Counted from the stretch's first letter, positions 14,101 through 27,832 are shown. The stretch: DNA of 64,000 nucleotides from Bombus terrestris (GCF_910591885.1 NC_063280.1:5394001-5458000), one strand, 5' to 3'. Notes: a model not told the origin generated them from the letters alone. Numbers and translations are program-made.

Positions 14101-15429
14101 CATTAACGTACAACTCATTAAACTCTTAGTAATTAATGTAAGCGATACGATATTTGCGACGAAGCGTGTAACTTATGAGCCCGCATACCGATTGCCGAGT
14201 TCTCATGGCTAGCTATTACATTACGCTGCCGTTGATCGTTCGACAGTCACCAGTATCATGTTCAGTACCTGTCGTAACAAATATATCTTATTTCGCGTAA
14301 CGTTTCTACATCAAAAACCAAGTACTTACCAGCACAGAATCTACGAAAACATAAGTAGCTTGAAACGAGGACCTACTAAATTCCCGAATTCATCATCCAA
14401 AGAGCGGGTCGACAATAGAGGAGCTTTAGTACGCGCGATTACAACACAACTGTTACGCATATGGTAAACAAGCAGTGAAACAGCTCATCGAGCGGGAAGA
14501 GTATGGTAGCACAAGAACCAACGTGGCGTCGCATCAGGGGCAATATTTCACCGTGATATCAGGGAGGAACTTATAACACGCGTAACCATGCATTCTATAT
14601 GTTGTTGCACCGGTTCAATGTCATTATAAATCATGGCGTTGTGCGCGCGGGTAAGAATGCCGCTGGCGGAATTAAATTTCGTAGGGAGCAACGCGTTACC
14701 ATTGTGAAGGAGTGACGGGGACGTGGTTAGAAAGCTACGAGACTGAAAGGCGGCGTGGCGCTGCGCGGCGGTGGAAAACAATGTTCCACGGCGTACATAC
14801 ATACACGTGAATCCCCTGTATAAACGTCTACGACGATAGCTCGAACCTCGCAGTCCCATCAGTTATCGTCAAAACACCCTGAAAATACCGCAGGCTTCGC
14901 GGCCGTAATAATTGAAGAGCTCAGCGTGGCAAGCGAGAGCGCGGATGGAAGACACCTCGAAATTGAGAGAGGTAAATGAAGAACCGGCCTTGAATTAGGG
15001 ACGGAGAGATATTAGTCCCGGCGTATGAGACCTTCCACCGAGGCCGAGGATCGTTAAATTGCAGCCTCTCTAAATCCGCGAGGCTTACGGCTCGCGCCGA
15101 TACCTCCCGCGAATTAAAAATCTTTCCGCGGCTGATGATTGATGGTAGGATCGAGAAAATATACTGCCCTGTACTTGCATCGTGGTGCAATTTAAATGCG
15201 ACACTTTTGGTTTACGGATCTATAATTTTAATCTAGATTTATTACTTTTTATTATAAGGTGTTCTCGTTATATCTTAAATTGCAACATAACGGTCTGTAA
15301 CGGTAAACGACGTATGCGGAGAATTTATTTAAATAATTTCTTCTACAGAAAACGTATTTTCACAAATAGAAGACGAAATGCAATGAGATTTGTCGGATGA
15401 GTGCGAAATAATTAGGAACGACGAGCGTG
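8101..15429. other. Non-coding, no identifiable gene
   Basis: AT-rich stretches alternate with GC-richer ones at about 8.6-9.05, 12.53-13.02 and 14.5-15.15 kb. In the 12.5-13.0 kb block several frames overlap on both strands, a composition effect. No splice-bounded exon could be supported. As part of a minus-strand agrin-like gene this would lie 3' of the known exon. Confidence 0.55.
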
Positions 15430-15600
15430 AGGTCTGAAGTAGAATAAACCCGTATACAGTCAGACGAGAAACGTGTTCTCTATGATCAGACAAGTAGTAT
15501 AACGTTGTACGTGGTCACCATACAAACAGAACAAGACTGCACACGTCCAGACAAATAAAATAGAGATCGTGCATGGCCAGCCAATGTAATGAAACACCTG
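15430..15600. repeat. Degenerate minisatellite, period about 30 bp (family A, second locus)
   Basis: The units include GTCTGAAGTAGAATAAAC, GTCAGACGAG, GATCAGACAAGTAGTATAAC and GTCCAGACAAATAAAATAG, with CGTACGTGG- or CGTGCATGG-like joints. They resemble the block near 7.2 kb in the same orientation. This points to one local minisatellite family that has spread or been split. Confidence 0.5.
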
Positions 15601-18600
15601 AAGAGTAGGAAGCAGTGGACATTTCATTTATCTTGGGCCGCTTGAAAGGCGATAAAGACATATTTACGACTGTGGTGCTTGAAAAACGATAAATAGCGAC
15701 AAACCAGTATCGACGACTACTACTTCTATTAGTTGCATGATAAAACACGTTCTTTGTAGTATATCTTAGAAAACAGGCTAAGTATCGTCTAGCGTCATTC
15801 ATCTTCGACTAACAATAAGAACGGAAACAGTTGGAACGTCTGGGTGAAACTTTCGCTCAGCGAGAGAATAAATGATCCTCGGGAGAACGATGGTGATAAA
15901 CTCGCATTCGTTATGCACCTTTTCAATTTCTGGGAGCGGAAAATATGCGCTTCAATTGTTCTAAACAAGCTTAGTCGATTAATTTTGAGCACGAGCGTGA
16001 AATACGAACGTGCAAGCAATTATAATGAATATGTTTAAACATATGGAAAATTGTCGACACGTAGCGAATATAAAAGGACAATTTGTATCACGATACTTGT
16101 AAAACCTAACTGGTAATAGTAAAATGACCTTCGGTACCAGTAATATGTTGTCGTTGTTAAAGTTGGGTGCTAACGCGAGTTAAGCACTGGTGCATATTTT
16201 CTGATAATTAATATTGATTGTTATTTAATAACACCAGTATCGGCATATCAATTTCTCATAAATGATATACGAGCCAGTCATTAATCGCGTGACCATTCAA
16301 GTATAATGCTGTCGAATTTCATATAAATAACGAGCTACATTCTTCTTAATGGTATTTTCCACGTTTCAGAAATAATATTTTTAAATAACATTTTCGACTT
16401 TCGTTTACTTTCAACTATGTAAATTCTACTTTTGTTTATTCTTGTGTTTGGGGTATAAAAAATATCGAAGTATCGAGGTATAAAGTAACCCATCTGAATA
16501 GGAGAATTTCGGTTTTAAAGATGCTCGAACATGGTGGAATTCGTGAAAAATACGTGACACGAGCGTCCTGTATCATAACGACGCTCCCGAAACGCATTAG
16601 GCGTTCAACCTTCATCGGATTCGCCTAAATCACGGTCGGGGGATTCCCGTAGGGACTTAGATCGAATTTATACCCTCCAGTGGATATTTTCACAGGGTTT
16701 GCCGAGGCCGCGAATACGCTGCCGCTGTCGTGCACGTCTCTCAAGAGACGTAGAATGGTACAAGCGTCGGTAGCAGTCAACCCTCGGCAAGAACTCGAGA
16801 ACAGGGAGAAAGGAAGTCGCTGAGACGCCATTCCACGAAATGAAGATGTATACGGAGGATAGAGAGTCTTTCATGAGATACATATAGAATATTGTTGTAT
16901 TCGTACCATCGAAAGGGACATTAGGGTGTCTGATACCTGTAGCGAAAATCTCCAAAATCGACGCTAGCAAATGTACTAAGATTGATACACGTTGTAATAT
17001 ATCTACGTTGCGCGGTAGATTCTGTAGCATCGGCGGATTTGGGCAAGTGAGACTATATGATCTTAGGTAAATAAAAGATAGAGTAATTGCGACCCTGTGT
17101 GTATGCGAAGCGACATTGCAGAATGAATATCGTAGAACAGTTAGTATTCCGATGTATCGACGAATTAAAATGGCATGTAATCATGGAATCATTATGAACG
17201 TTTCACAACCTTCTGCTAAATAATTTAATTACACACCATTCACGTCGAGGAATATTCAATCAAGGTTTTAATTGAAACTTTGTATTGTATAACGTTTTAT
17301 TGAAGCTCGCATTTGTGGTTCGCCACGGGCCATATTCAGGGGAAACGATCGGTTTCATCTCGTTCGAATTTATTTCGTGACAAATCAATTAACACGTCGA
17401 ATCTTTTATTGCGCGTAATTCGTAAAGTTCGTGTTCGAGGGTAATTTCTTTGTCTGATTCTGTCAACGTGGCGCTGAAAATAGCTAAGATAAGAAGGACA
17501 GGTGATATCGACGATTTATCGCCGCAGTAAGTTAGATAAAAGTTGACCGAGCACGACCGAGCCCCGGCTTGAAGATGTAATGAAGTGTACCGAAGAGATA
17601 GTCTCCGATTAACTTAATTACATCCCATTGGCTTTGACGTAGACTTCGATGCTCGACGACGTCTAACATCGGAAAAATCGTCGATCTCGTCCAACTTATT
17701 AATGCCGCTCGAATTACTCCGGATAACGATACCGGCGAACATCGAAGCCACTCGAACACCTTTACGAATTCGATCGAGATCCAATTTCGATCGGTAATTA
17801 ACTTAACGGTCGTCCGATTTATATCGCGCGAATTCCTCGTATATCCAATTTGTTCGCGATGTAAATCTGGTTCTATTAAACGAGCTATTCAAAATCGGGA
17901 ACCCGGTTAAAATATTCTATTAAAAGGAATCCTTTTATGAAGTGTACTTTCCTTCTTCTGGAAGCTTTTCATTTAAGGATCTTTAGCGTAACAAATGTAG
18001 GGCTCGTTGACTTAATTTGTTACCGTCGCAATGATAAGAGAGAGGTTCGTAGGTAAAAGCGTACGCTTAATTCATTGTGTGTGTAAGTGAATGGTGATCG
18101 TTTCTTTATACGGTTATTGAACGAAATAAACCGAAAAAGGTAGAGTGAAACGAGTTAGAGAGAAATGTTTATTATCGAACAGTTTTTATACGCAATATAT
18201 TAATAGGTATGATAATTTATTTGGAAATGTTCTGCTTGCGGGAACATGCATGATAAAATTTTAATTACGTATACAATTATTAGTACTCAGTATGTCGTAG
18301 TTGATCGATATTATCTAAATTTTATTATAATGGAATATCATTCAACATTATTCAAATTTTATTATCTCTAGATATTATTTCAGTAATAATGATATCCTCA
18401 ACTAAGATTGTAATTGTTTTGTAATTTCCATAAAGAAATTTTCTTTGTAATAAACTTTCTCTCCAATGGAATAATAAAACTTGGTTGCTTGTTTTAATCG
18501 TTCGTGGTAAGTGACCGCTCCGACACGGAAGAAACAGGAACGGTAGCATTTCCGGTGGTGTGACGTGAGTCGGAAACGAAGAGATCGAGGTTGGTATCCG

Positions 18601-21600
18601 GGTCGGAAGGGATCTTCCTTAAGCCGATAAGATTAATTTAATTTCTCGCCGCTTTCGTTCGAATACATACACAATTACCCAGTAAAAATACGGAAAGATA
18701 ATCCCCGCTAATCGAGAAAGCTATATGAAATTTTCAGCAGTAACAATTTTATAATTCCCACCTTTCCATCTAATTTCGCTCGATCCATGTAATCGAATTT
18801 TCTTATGCAACCCAATTTTCATTCAATCTTCAATTTTCAGTCGATCTCCTAATGAGATTTTTATTCGTTTCAAGATAAATGCGCGAAGTTGAGAAATGTG
18901 AACGTTTCGTAGATCGCGAAGTGCAAACAATTCATTTACGTTTCACGAGACAAAAAAGAGTGCTCCGCTATATCGGATCTCGAGATGTCAACTAAATCAG
19001 CGAACGAATTGAATTGCAGTGGACAGTTTCCCGATTCTTTCCTTCGTATTCCTCTCTGTCGAAATGAGTTGCATGAGTGTATTTCGAAAGCTCTCCATCA
19101 TTCCACTATTCGCCATTGTTCGCCGCTTCTCGAAAATTTATGTCACGCTTAACGTTCGAAAGAGACGATAAAGATAACGCAACAAAACCAGAAGCAAAAA
19201 GAGAAGAACAGTACGAAACGCAGCGATCTGGACACCAAGTTTACGAGTAAATGGAAACTGGTAATTTATCCAACGATTCCATGTGATAATTCGACGATTT
19301 CCACCATCGATATATAAATCTCGCCGCGAATCATACCACCGTGAAAATACGTTGAACAATCGAAAAATTTGTGGCGCACGGTCTGAAGAAGGCAGATAAA
19401 GTCTCGCAAACTCGGTGAAACAACGACCGGAGAGAATGCGCACGGAAGCTCCGGCTTAAGACCGTGCTTATCATTCGTGCCCCTCTTTTTCATTCTCTTA
19501 TCTATCCGACTGTTTCGTTTATCCGTTTTATTCCAGCGAACTCGTCTGGAATTCCGTGTGAAATCGTCACCGATCGCCCAAAGATAACACGAATGTTACT
19601 AAGTGGCGTTTTAACGTCTTCTAAGTGTACAATAATCGAACAAGAGACAGATAAGCGTAAGAGCAGTTGGGAAAAATGCGACAGATATCTCAACTTCGCA
19701 GTTTGTAAGACATATATTCGAATAAATAATTGTGTCCGTTTTCAAACTTTAAAAACGAATTACTATGCGAATATCGATCGCAACGAAATCCTGTACAACG
19801 AGTCGTAGTAGCCTTATATAAGCAGATATGAAGATTGAAATAAAAAGAGTATCTAGGAGAAGGAATAGAAATTGAAAGTACGCGGTGAAAAATAAAAATG
19901 AGAAACTACGGTGTTGAACGCGACCGAGCTTGCGAATATGTATGTACGTGGAGTAGATGTTTTAAGTAATACGAGGAGTACGTGAACGATGGAAGAGCTG
20001 CTGAAAAGTGGGCAGAAGGAGAACATCAGAAGGAAAACTCGACCGAAGAAACCACCAGGGACACTCGGCTATTTTACACGATGCTGTTACGCGCGTACAG
20101 CATTGTTTGCTCGCATAATAATTTACGTGCACATGGGAAACCTGTTAGAAAGACGTTCGTTCACGCGAACAACTACTTCGTCTACGTTTCGGGGAAAATA
20201 CATTTGTAATTATATGATAGAATGTTATGCTAAGTTTTATCCATTTGCGTCATGGTCTGTAATATTTCTAATTAAAAGTTCTAATTAAAAGTCAGTTAGT
20301 TTTGTTGATGACATTTTCAGCTCGTACAGGTAAGATCTTAAAATGATCGGTTCAAGTATTCGCGATGAATCTCGCGGTTACGAGACGATAAAAATTTAAA
20401 AAGCTCCTGACTTGGACGATACAGGCCCATGTTAAACTTGCTGCATGGTCCTCGTTGCCCCAACAATTTTGTTTAATAACATGGAAGCTCTACCGTCTTA
20501 TAAGTTGCTCGCAGCATGAGCTTGCAATGAACCGGAACTACAGCTGATAAGATAAGAATGAAAAAAGCTGAGAGTATCTGGGTAAGAGGAAAGAATAAGG
20601 AAAACGGCTAACACGATAATGTCCGAGTTTGAATTCGATTCTAGAGAAAGAATTACGAAGGGAGAGCTACTTTTTTTTTCTTGGTTCGATAACCTTCGTT
20701 TTTTCGTTCAAACTCTTTCAGCTACTATTCTCTATCTCTTTATCGATGGCAACATTTGCAACTTAAATTTTGTATTTTGAAACAATGATATATGTGTAAC
20801 AGTAAATATAAGATAGATAGATAAGAGAATATTAGAGTTTACGATTTATACACTACATAGTCATTTCGAAGTTCATAACAGAAAATATTCTTTGTATCTG
20901 CTGCCTGGTTATTCGAAATTCTACCCTTAAATTTTCAGAGATTTTAAAGAATTAAAAGTACAAGAAAAATGAAATTCGTTTGACCATTTGTGTTTTGCGT
21001 TGTTAAAAATTAACAGTACCTTGTATATTTCATATTTGTTTCAGTCATATCGCGCTTCTCATACATACACTGAAACTTTTAATAGCAAATTTTTAATATC
21101 AGTTTGTTTTATAGAATCGTTGTTTGCGTGCTTCCCTGGCACTCGATTTTAAAACAAATTTTAACGAAACGTATCGATCGTCGACAAAATTTAAAAGTTT
21201 TGAGAAAATAAATCTCGTTACGATAAAACGAAGAAATTGATAAAACGACGAGGTTCTTCGTAACGCAGTCTAGTAAAGTGCTTTCATAAACTTGGATTTT
21301 CGCAAGACCTCAAGGAGTCCTGACCTTGCGTGTCATTCCCAGACTTTCCAGGATCCCTAGCTTGTTTGAAGGTAATTGAAAGTGCAGGAAGAAAGATGAA
21401 GAACGAGCGGGCCATAAGTTTGTCGAAAGACTTCGATAGACTTTCAACGAGTGACGAGCGCCACCGTGAAAATTATTCGTTCGAGATTGTTGCGCATAAT
21501 ATTAAATTTAAATTAATTATTGTAATAGCAAAATTCAACGATCTATGGAGGAACGAGAAGTAAAATTATGAAGGTGTAATCAATTTTATTTTATTCCGGA

Positions 21601-24476
21601 ATCCTTCTATTTCCAATCAATATAGTTCCTCCCTGCTCATCAGAAATGATCTTGTTACAATGTACAGGCTATTTAGTAACCATATGCAATTACAAAGTAC
21701 TAAACGATAACGAAACGTACTATTCCAACTCTGGCAATGAGTATTCGTAACACATAAGGTATGAGTTGTGTAACGAAGAACTTAAACAGCTTAACTCGAT
21801 TGAACTTTTAGCTGACTCGTGAAACTAGATAAAGCTTTTGCTAATAAATTTATCTGTATTTTCCGCAGGAAGCAGAAATTGTCAAATTATTTCTTATTCA
21901 GATGAAATTACTGTGACGTCAAGCGTTAAATCCATTTAATGAACAAATTAGTTAATCACTAAGCTCCAAAAAGAGCAACTTAAATTGTAACATCGAACAA
22001 TTCTAGCAATAAAAGGGGAGTTCGATCGATGAACCGAGGTTGCATTTAAATTATTAAAAATTTCTCGATTCTTGAATTTCTATCCTATTCTATCGAAATT
22101 ACCTTTCGTAAAATACATACATATATGAATCTATACGAACTATTCAGAAGCAAAACCTACCAGTTTCAATGAGATCAGTGCGATACGGTTTTTAAACAAT
22201 GAACGCAGATAGTACCAGTAAGTTGGAAATTACCAAATCATTCGATTTCCTTCCACGAAGCTGGTTCCACGTCAATTCGAACGACTACAGAAGCTTGGAA
22301 GAAATCCAAGTAATTTTCATGAACACCGCTCATCAGCTGTTCTTCTCTCAGTTCACGTAATACATTCCATTCGTAAGAAGCCCTAAGATTTTCACGGTGC
22401 TCCTATTCCCAACCTTCGTGAAAGCACGAGAGAAAGAAGAAGGCCGGGGGCAAAGTGAGGAAAAGAAAGAGAGTGGTACGTGTCGATACAAGCGCGTGTA
22501 GGCTCGTTTGAATAAAAGATCGTTTTGAGAATCAGCGCGCGACGACCTCCGGGGCGAGCTTTCTACCGTAGCAAAAATCGGGTATCGGCTGATGGTTAAT
22601 TCATGGTGGCAAGATCCCGCCGGACGGGCCGAGGTAAAAAGAGATCCGATAGTGATAAAATACGTTTCGAGGCGTGTGCGCGCTCTGTTTTTCTCGCGCT
22701 CCGCTCTACATCTCTCCGGTCGCCTTCAAATTTTCCCGATCATCTCTCCTGCCGTACACGCGTTTTATATTTACCGTTTGTACATCGTGAAAATTGATCC
22801 TGCTGCCTCGATTCACGGCGCGCTGTCGCCAACGGGTACCCCAACGGCGGGACTTGTTCGGAATTTTAAAGTCTAAACAAATGGCTATTGGAGTATTTAA
22901 TCCGCCTGGCGTTTGCCGAAGTTTAAGCTCTTCAAACGAGCTGGAACAATTAAATGTAAATAACATCGTTTCGCAAATGGTATTGTAATCGATTTTATGT
23001 TACTTAAACGTCGAAGCGGCTTAAATTTGTCGTTGTTAGCATTCCGTTAATCAAATTTCTGGAACATCTCTGCGAATTGTCAATTTAAATCGTTCAATAA
23101 TTAAACGGAACCTGAAGTTTCATTTCGTAAGTGACTCGTTTAAAATTATCTTTCCTGAAGCGTGATTACATCATTCTATGATTAGTTTCATCTGATCAGA
23201 GAAAACAAGAACCAACGCAAAGCATGTCGGAAGAGTTCGCTTCTTCCGTTTCGTTTGTTGAGAACATTCGCGACACGTGTCGATGGATTCTTGGAAAACC
23301 ATTTTATACCTCAATTTCTAGAACTCTAAGAATACTGCACGCTCGTTCTAGACATTCCACTGTGCTGTCGTTAACGATACTAGTGCCAATCGTGCGATCA
23401 GAAGTAAAAAGTAAAATTCCACGTTGATCGCCTTAAACGATGGAAAACTATTGCGACATAAAACGAAACGAAGAAAGCATTAAAATATTATTTGACTATC
23501 GCAAAACGAACTTATCTGTCATTTCATAACGAGAATAACAGATATATGGAACGCGTTCCTTCGGAATTATTATCGCGACAAATGGGCATACGTCAATCCT
23601 GATTTTAGGCAGATAGATGTAACTCCTCGGTTATATTCTTCGAACATTTTAGTGGTGACACATGTCGAAGCAGCCAGGATGCAACCATATCGAGAAGCTG
23701 CGTCCCTATTTTTACCGTTGACGATATTCAAACGCGACTAATATGACGTGACGCTCGAGAGAGCACCACGATATCGAGACATTATCATTATTGCAGGATA
23801 TCGCGGAATAAGTTTCCGCTTTACATCGACAGATCTCCGCGGAAATCTCGCGGTAGAAATTTCGCACGGAAGTGCCGTGAACGCCATTAGGGAATCGAAT
23901 GCAGCCACGCGCGCGCGCCAGGAAATATTTGCAAAGTCGTGAATCCCTGTTATAGCCTCCATTTTGCGACCGAGAGAGAAACAGGTCGAAAGAGAGGAGA
24001 GACGAAAGGGCTAGTTTTACCATATTTCTATCGCCTCCGGAAGAATCGCGCTCATTTCTCTCGACAATCTTCGATGTCTCTTTCAGAACGAACAAGTTTA
24101 CTCGCAGCGAGAATGTCGCAGGGAAAGATCGCTTTTAATTAGCATTATCTTATGAACTCGGTCGACTCTCAATTAGAAACTATTTTCAGATACGGAGCAA
24201 AAGAAACAGGAAAAATTGATTAATTCGTTTTAATCTAGAAAATCTATTCAATAATAGCAATTAGATGATATTTATAAATATATATAGCACAGTCTTTGAT
24301 CGTATCTCTAAAGGTATCATTACCGGTACTTTGATCTTAAGTTCAGACGTTATTATATATAAACTGTCGTATGACGCCTTATTTCTTTACTTTCGATCGA
24401 ACTTTTCCCAATATTCTATCCGTTTATTTGGAAACTTCAAAGATCGTCGAAACAAAAGGCTATATATGGGAATGGT
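15601..24476. other. Probable intron 3' of the follistatin-domain exon
   Basis: No further Kazal, EGF or laminin-G-like cysteine patterns were seen on the minus strand. A GC-rich block at about 22.35-22.88 kb and CGCGCGCG near 23.91 kb break the AT-rich background. If the agrin-like gene continues towards the left edge of the window, its next exon is either small or beyond this interval. Confidence 0.5.
20267..20292. repeat. Perfect 13-bp tandem duplication
   Basis: TCTAATTAAAAGT occurs twice back to back with no mismatch. It looks like a recent replication-slippage duplication. Confidence 0.9.
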
Positions 24477-24482
24477 ACTCAC
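24477..24482 (-). promoter_or_regulatory. 5' splice site (donor) of the follistatin-domain exon
   Basis: The minus strand reads TGTG|GTGAGT at the end of the exon, a near-perfect donor. It leaves one base of a split codon, so the exon ends in phase 1 like its start. The frame runs on about 20 codons into the intron by chance before meeting a stop. Confidence 0.88.
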
Positions 24483-24692
24483 CACAGGCGCCTTGATTCT
24501 TCACCCGTGTAGTTTTTCTCTCGAGACAGCTGGTTTTCCGTAGATGGCAATAGTTGGTGTAGGTCATGTTGTCGGAGCCGCAGACAGGTTCAGAAGTCGA
24601 AGGACAATCTGTTGGACACTGGCACAAAGGTTTCCCGTTCTCCGACACAACGCACGTCGCACCCCAAGAACAGTACGTCTTTTCACAAGGTT
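24483..24692 (-). CDS. Internal exon of an agrin-like gene: one complete follistatin-like (FOLN + Kazal) domain
   Basis: This is an internal coding exon of a secreted or extracellular-matrix protein. Read on the minus strand it has 2 bases completing a codon, 69 full codons, then 1 base, so it is a symmetric phase 1-1 exon of 210 bp. Numbering the full codons from 1, cysteines fall at 2, 7, 13, 23, 25, 29, 37, 48, 55 and 69, the ten-cysteine pattern of a follistatin domain. Residues 2-25 form the FOLN part, with a CSWGATC core. Residues 26-69 form the Kazal part, with VCGSDNMTYTNYC followed by the closing GAC. N41-M-T is an N-glycosylation sequon. The exon has no start or stop codon of its own. 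Family knowledge: agrin carries a series of these domains, and GATCVV plus CGSD-TY resemble agrin more than SPARC or testican. Agrin is a basement-membrane and synaptic heparan-sulfate proteoglycan. The domain call is very secure; the agrin assignment is by eye. Follistatin-related proteins are the alternative. Confidence 0.9.
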
Positions 24693-24708
24693 CTGAAACG
24701 AGAATGCG
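24693..24708 (-). promoter_or_regulatory. 3' splice site (acceptor) of the follistatin-domain exon
   Basis: On the minus strand the bases just before the exon read CATTCTCGTTTCAG, a pyrimidine-leaning tract ending in a consensus CAG. The exon starts at 24692 with AA, the last two bases of a split codon. This placement fixes the reading frame that gives the ten cysteines. Confidence 0.85.
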
Positions 24709-25104
24709 ATTGATTCATATCGTCGTATTTCGTTTAATGCATAGCGAGACGAAGAAAGAAGTAAGAATCATATAGAGTAGAATCGTGCAGTACAGAACAG
24801 CATATACAATATCGAGTAAAACTAGTTCTTTCACCAAATAGTAGCATTTTTGTTTGAATAAATAAAAAAATATAAAAATTCTGTGTAACATATTTCGGAG
24901 TCATATTGTTTATTAGATTGTCTTCCCTGTTCTGACACGCTAAAGGTATATTTTAATATTCCGAGTATTGAGAGTTACTTTTTAGAGCTGATATTCTGTT
25001 TCTTAAGTAGATAAATCATTTTGTTCTATTATATGTATATACTATAGATATATATAGATGTATTAAGTAGTATAACGACCAGCCTCAGTTTTGCAATTTT
25101 CTTT

Positions 25105-25156
25105 GTATATTATATATTAATTATTATTATTGAATTAATTAATTAAATTAATTAAG
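25105..25156. repeat. AT-only low-complexity tract
   Basis: Pure A/T sequence built of TATAT, ATTATT and AATTAATT motifs inside a very AT-rich stretch (about 24.8-25.5 kb) just upstream, in gene sense, of the coding exon. Confidence 0.8.
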
Positions 25157-27710
25157 TTTCATTTGAATTACAAAGTTATTTTCTAAATTTTAATTTCTAC
25201 CGACTCTAGTCTTACATAATAACAAAATGTCTTTGAACGATCGCTACTGAACGACTCTCCGTTAATGTTATTTTATATTTTTTGATGAATTAAAAAAGGA
25301 GTTAATCTAAAAAATTGACCATTGGCGTTAAATTTTTCACAGTATAATATTTTTTGAAGTTTAATACAAATCGTGATACAATGAACGTTACTGGAGATCC
25401 AGTGAAATAGATAGATACCGATGGAGAATCAAATTTCGTTGGGTTTAAATTTCTGGAACGTGTAATCGTTCTGAACATGTTATCCATGATAATGCACTGA
25501 AACGCAATAACATTGCAGTGGAGAAATTTGAGTAGTGAAATTTAAATTTCAATCCGTTATTTTGCGTTATGGGTCGAAACCTAGCGTAACGTTACGAACA
25601 AAGGAAATACAAAAGTAGATTACCGATTACGAAAATCTCTGAAATATTCGTGGAAATTCTTCGAACGAACGTTATCGACATAGAAATTCAACGAAAGTTC
25701 TGCTCGATAGATATTTAATCAAATAATAAAGTTCTGTTCTACTTTTGCTTTACGTATTCACGTGATTACCCGCAACACGGGATTTCCATCACAATGTGTT
25801 CCACTCTCGTCATCCATGGCGTTCAATCACTCTGTCGTATCGATAGCTAATGTAGAGAGAAATATCACTTCGAGTTTTATCAATGTCATTTTACCAACCA
25901 TTTCGTTACATTTATGACGTTAAAATGCAACCAACGTGAATATTTAAATCGTCACATATTCGTAATAATCGACATTTGATATAATAAATTAGCATCAAAG
26001 TTGGCGGAAAATTGGAGACGTAACAAAATCCAAGAAAAACGTTAATACTGTAGAGCTTGACTTCAAATTAAATAAACGACAGTAAAGAACTCCAAATGAG
26101 TAGCGAAATATAATCGCTAGTGTGTTATTCGAATTTTCACGAGTCGAATCTGTTTGAAATCCGACGGACTTACAATAAGACTTCCTTAACAATTAAATCT
26201 GCGATTCTTCAACCGTGAATACCTTCTCTTTAAGAATCCTTATATTCAATATCTGCAGCTAAGAAACCGTTACAGGAAACAAGCTCAATTCCAATCCCTT
26301 TGTTTTCATTTCTTCAGAGAATTTGTCTGGATGTAAAGCCAATTCACGACGACGAGTATTAATTCGACCGACGAGAATTCAATACTAAACATAGATCCTG
26401 GCAATAAGAGAATCATCCTCTCTGACCCGTTATTCAACGTTTGCGTTTTGAACGTGAACAGCTTTTCAAGTAATCGCTGCGTCGCTTCAGTAGCAGTTTC
26501 AGTATCAGTATCAAAGTAGCTCTGCAGTATTTTTCCTTCACAAGTCCCCGATATCTGAGCGATTAACCGAAGATCCAGGCTCAGCAACCTTTGACTCGCA
26601 ATGAACCGAAACTGGGAACCTAACACTATATGCGAGCCGCCATAGTAAATGCTTAAAATACTGATCAAAGAATTTAATTGATGGGATGGATTTGTTATTG
26701 CTTAATTGATTTATAATAGAAGAATTTTTAAAAATTTGATTTCGTTTTTATTAATAACATATACACTATAATATATACATAGCAGGTATATGTACATATA
26801 TTGTTTTAATTAAACGAAATTGAATAACTGTTGAAATTTAATTAATGAGATACTAGACTTTGTTTCCCATTAACGAGCTCGTCAATATCGAGTATGATAT
26901 TCGACACTGCTACTTAGACACAATTTTTTAATCATTCGTCATCGAGTCGATTACGATAATCAGTTCTTAAAACTTTTATTTTCGAGAATAATTGCTTACG
27001 TACGTACGTACTGCCAAATAAGTCTGAAGTATCACACCTAATATTGACAAACAACAGATTTCTTGATGAGAATAAGGATCTCATTAATTCAATTTCAATA
27101 GTTATCTAATTTCATTTAATTAAAACGATATATGTATATGTATCATACATATTACTTTATTTATTACTAATAAATATATTAATAAATTATTAATAAAAAG
27201 TAAATCAAATTAGGAAAAAGCGTTTTATCGTAAATCTATGTCTGAAATAACAAATTCAATATTTAAGTATCTAAAATTGGGACCAGTGTTAAATATTAAG
27301 CTTTGCCCACTGCGAGTCAAAGGTTACTTAATAATTACGTGCGGCGTGTCAGGCGTGTGCATCGGATGTACAACACTGATCTGGACTACTAAGGAAACTC
27401 CGGCCTTGTCTTAACGATCTCCTTTAACGAGATCCACGGAATATGCTTAAAGAGGGAAACAAAGAGACGTTCGTAATAAAGTTCCACTCTGGATCGTGTA
27501 GGAGGGATTTCACGTTCCAAAAGAGAGTCGCGAAACTGAATTACTACAACGGAAATTCGTGTTTCGAACGCTTCGGGGACAGTCGATAAGAAAACACCAA
27601 TTAAAGGGAGTTACTCGGCGAAAATAATTAGCCTCGATCGTGTCGGGGAAAGAGAATTCCAGTTCGGCATCTTCAACGATGACTGCGTCACCGTTCTCCC
27701 TAGACGTCGA

Positions 27711-27832
27711 CTCCCATTCTTCCTTTTTCCTTTCTTTCTCGAGCCGTGTTTTTTTCTCCCTATAGAAAGGTGGATAGAAAAAGACACAGCGAAAGAGGAG
27801 AGGAAGAAAGAGGGAGAGTAGAGAAGAGAGAT
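27711..27832. repeat. Polypyrimidine block followed by polypurine block
   Basis: 27711-27740 is nearly pure pyrimidine (runs of TTCC, TTTC, CTTTCTTTC). 27767-27832 is nearly pure purine (GAGGAGAGGAAGAAAGAGG and similar). The two are loosely complementary, so a long imperfect hairpin is possible. Confidence 0.6.

Noticed and set aside
14332..14380. Minus-strand donor GTAAGT near 14.33 kb with an open frame upstream
   Set aside because: All frames meet stops soon upstream unless an unconvincing acceptor is assumed, and the peptide is unrecognised.
16668..17030. Minus-strand 120-codon frame
   Set aside because: No domain, no cysteine pattern and no supporting splice sites; length is within chance for this composition.
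26306..26668. Minus-strand 120-codon frame
   Set aside because: No recognisable motif; it includes a small CAGTATCAGTATC-type repeat and reads like open intron.
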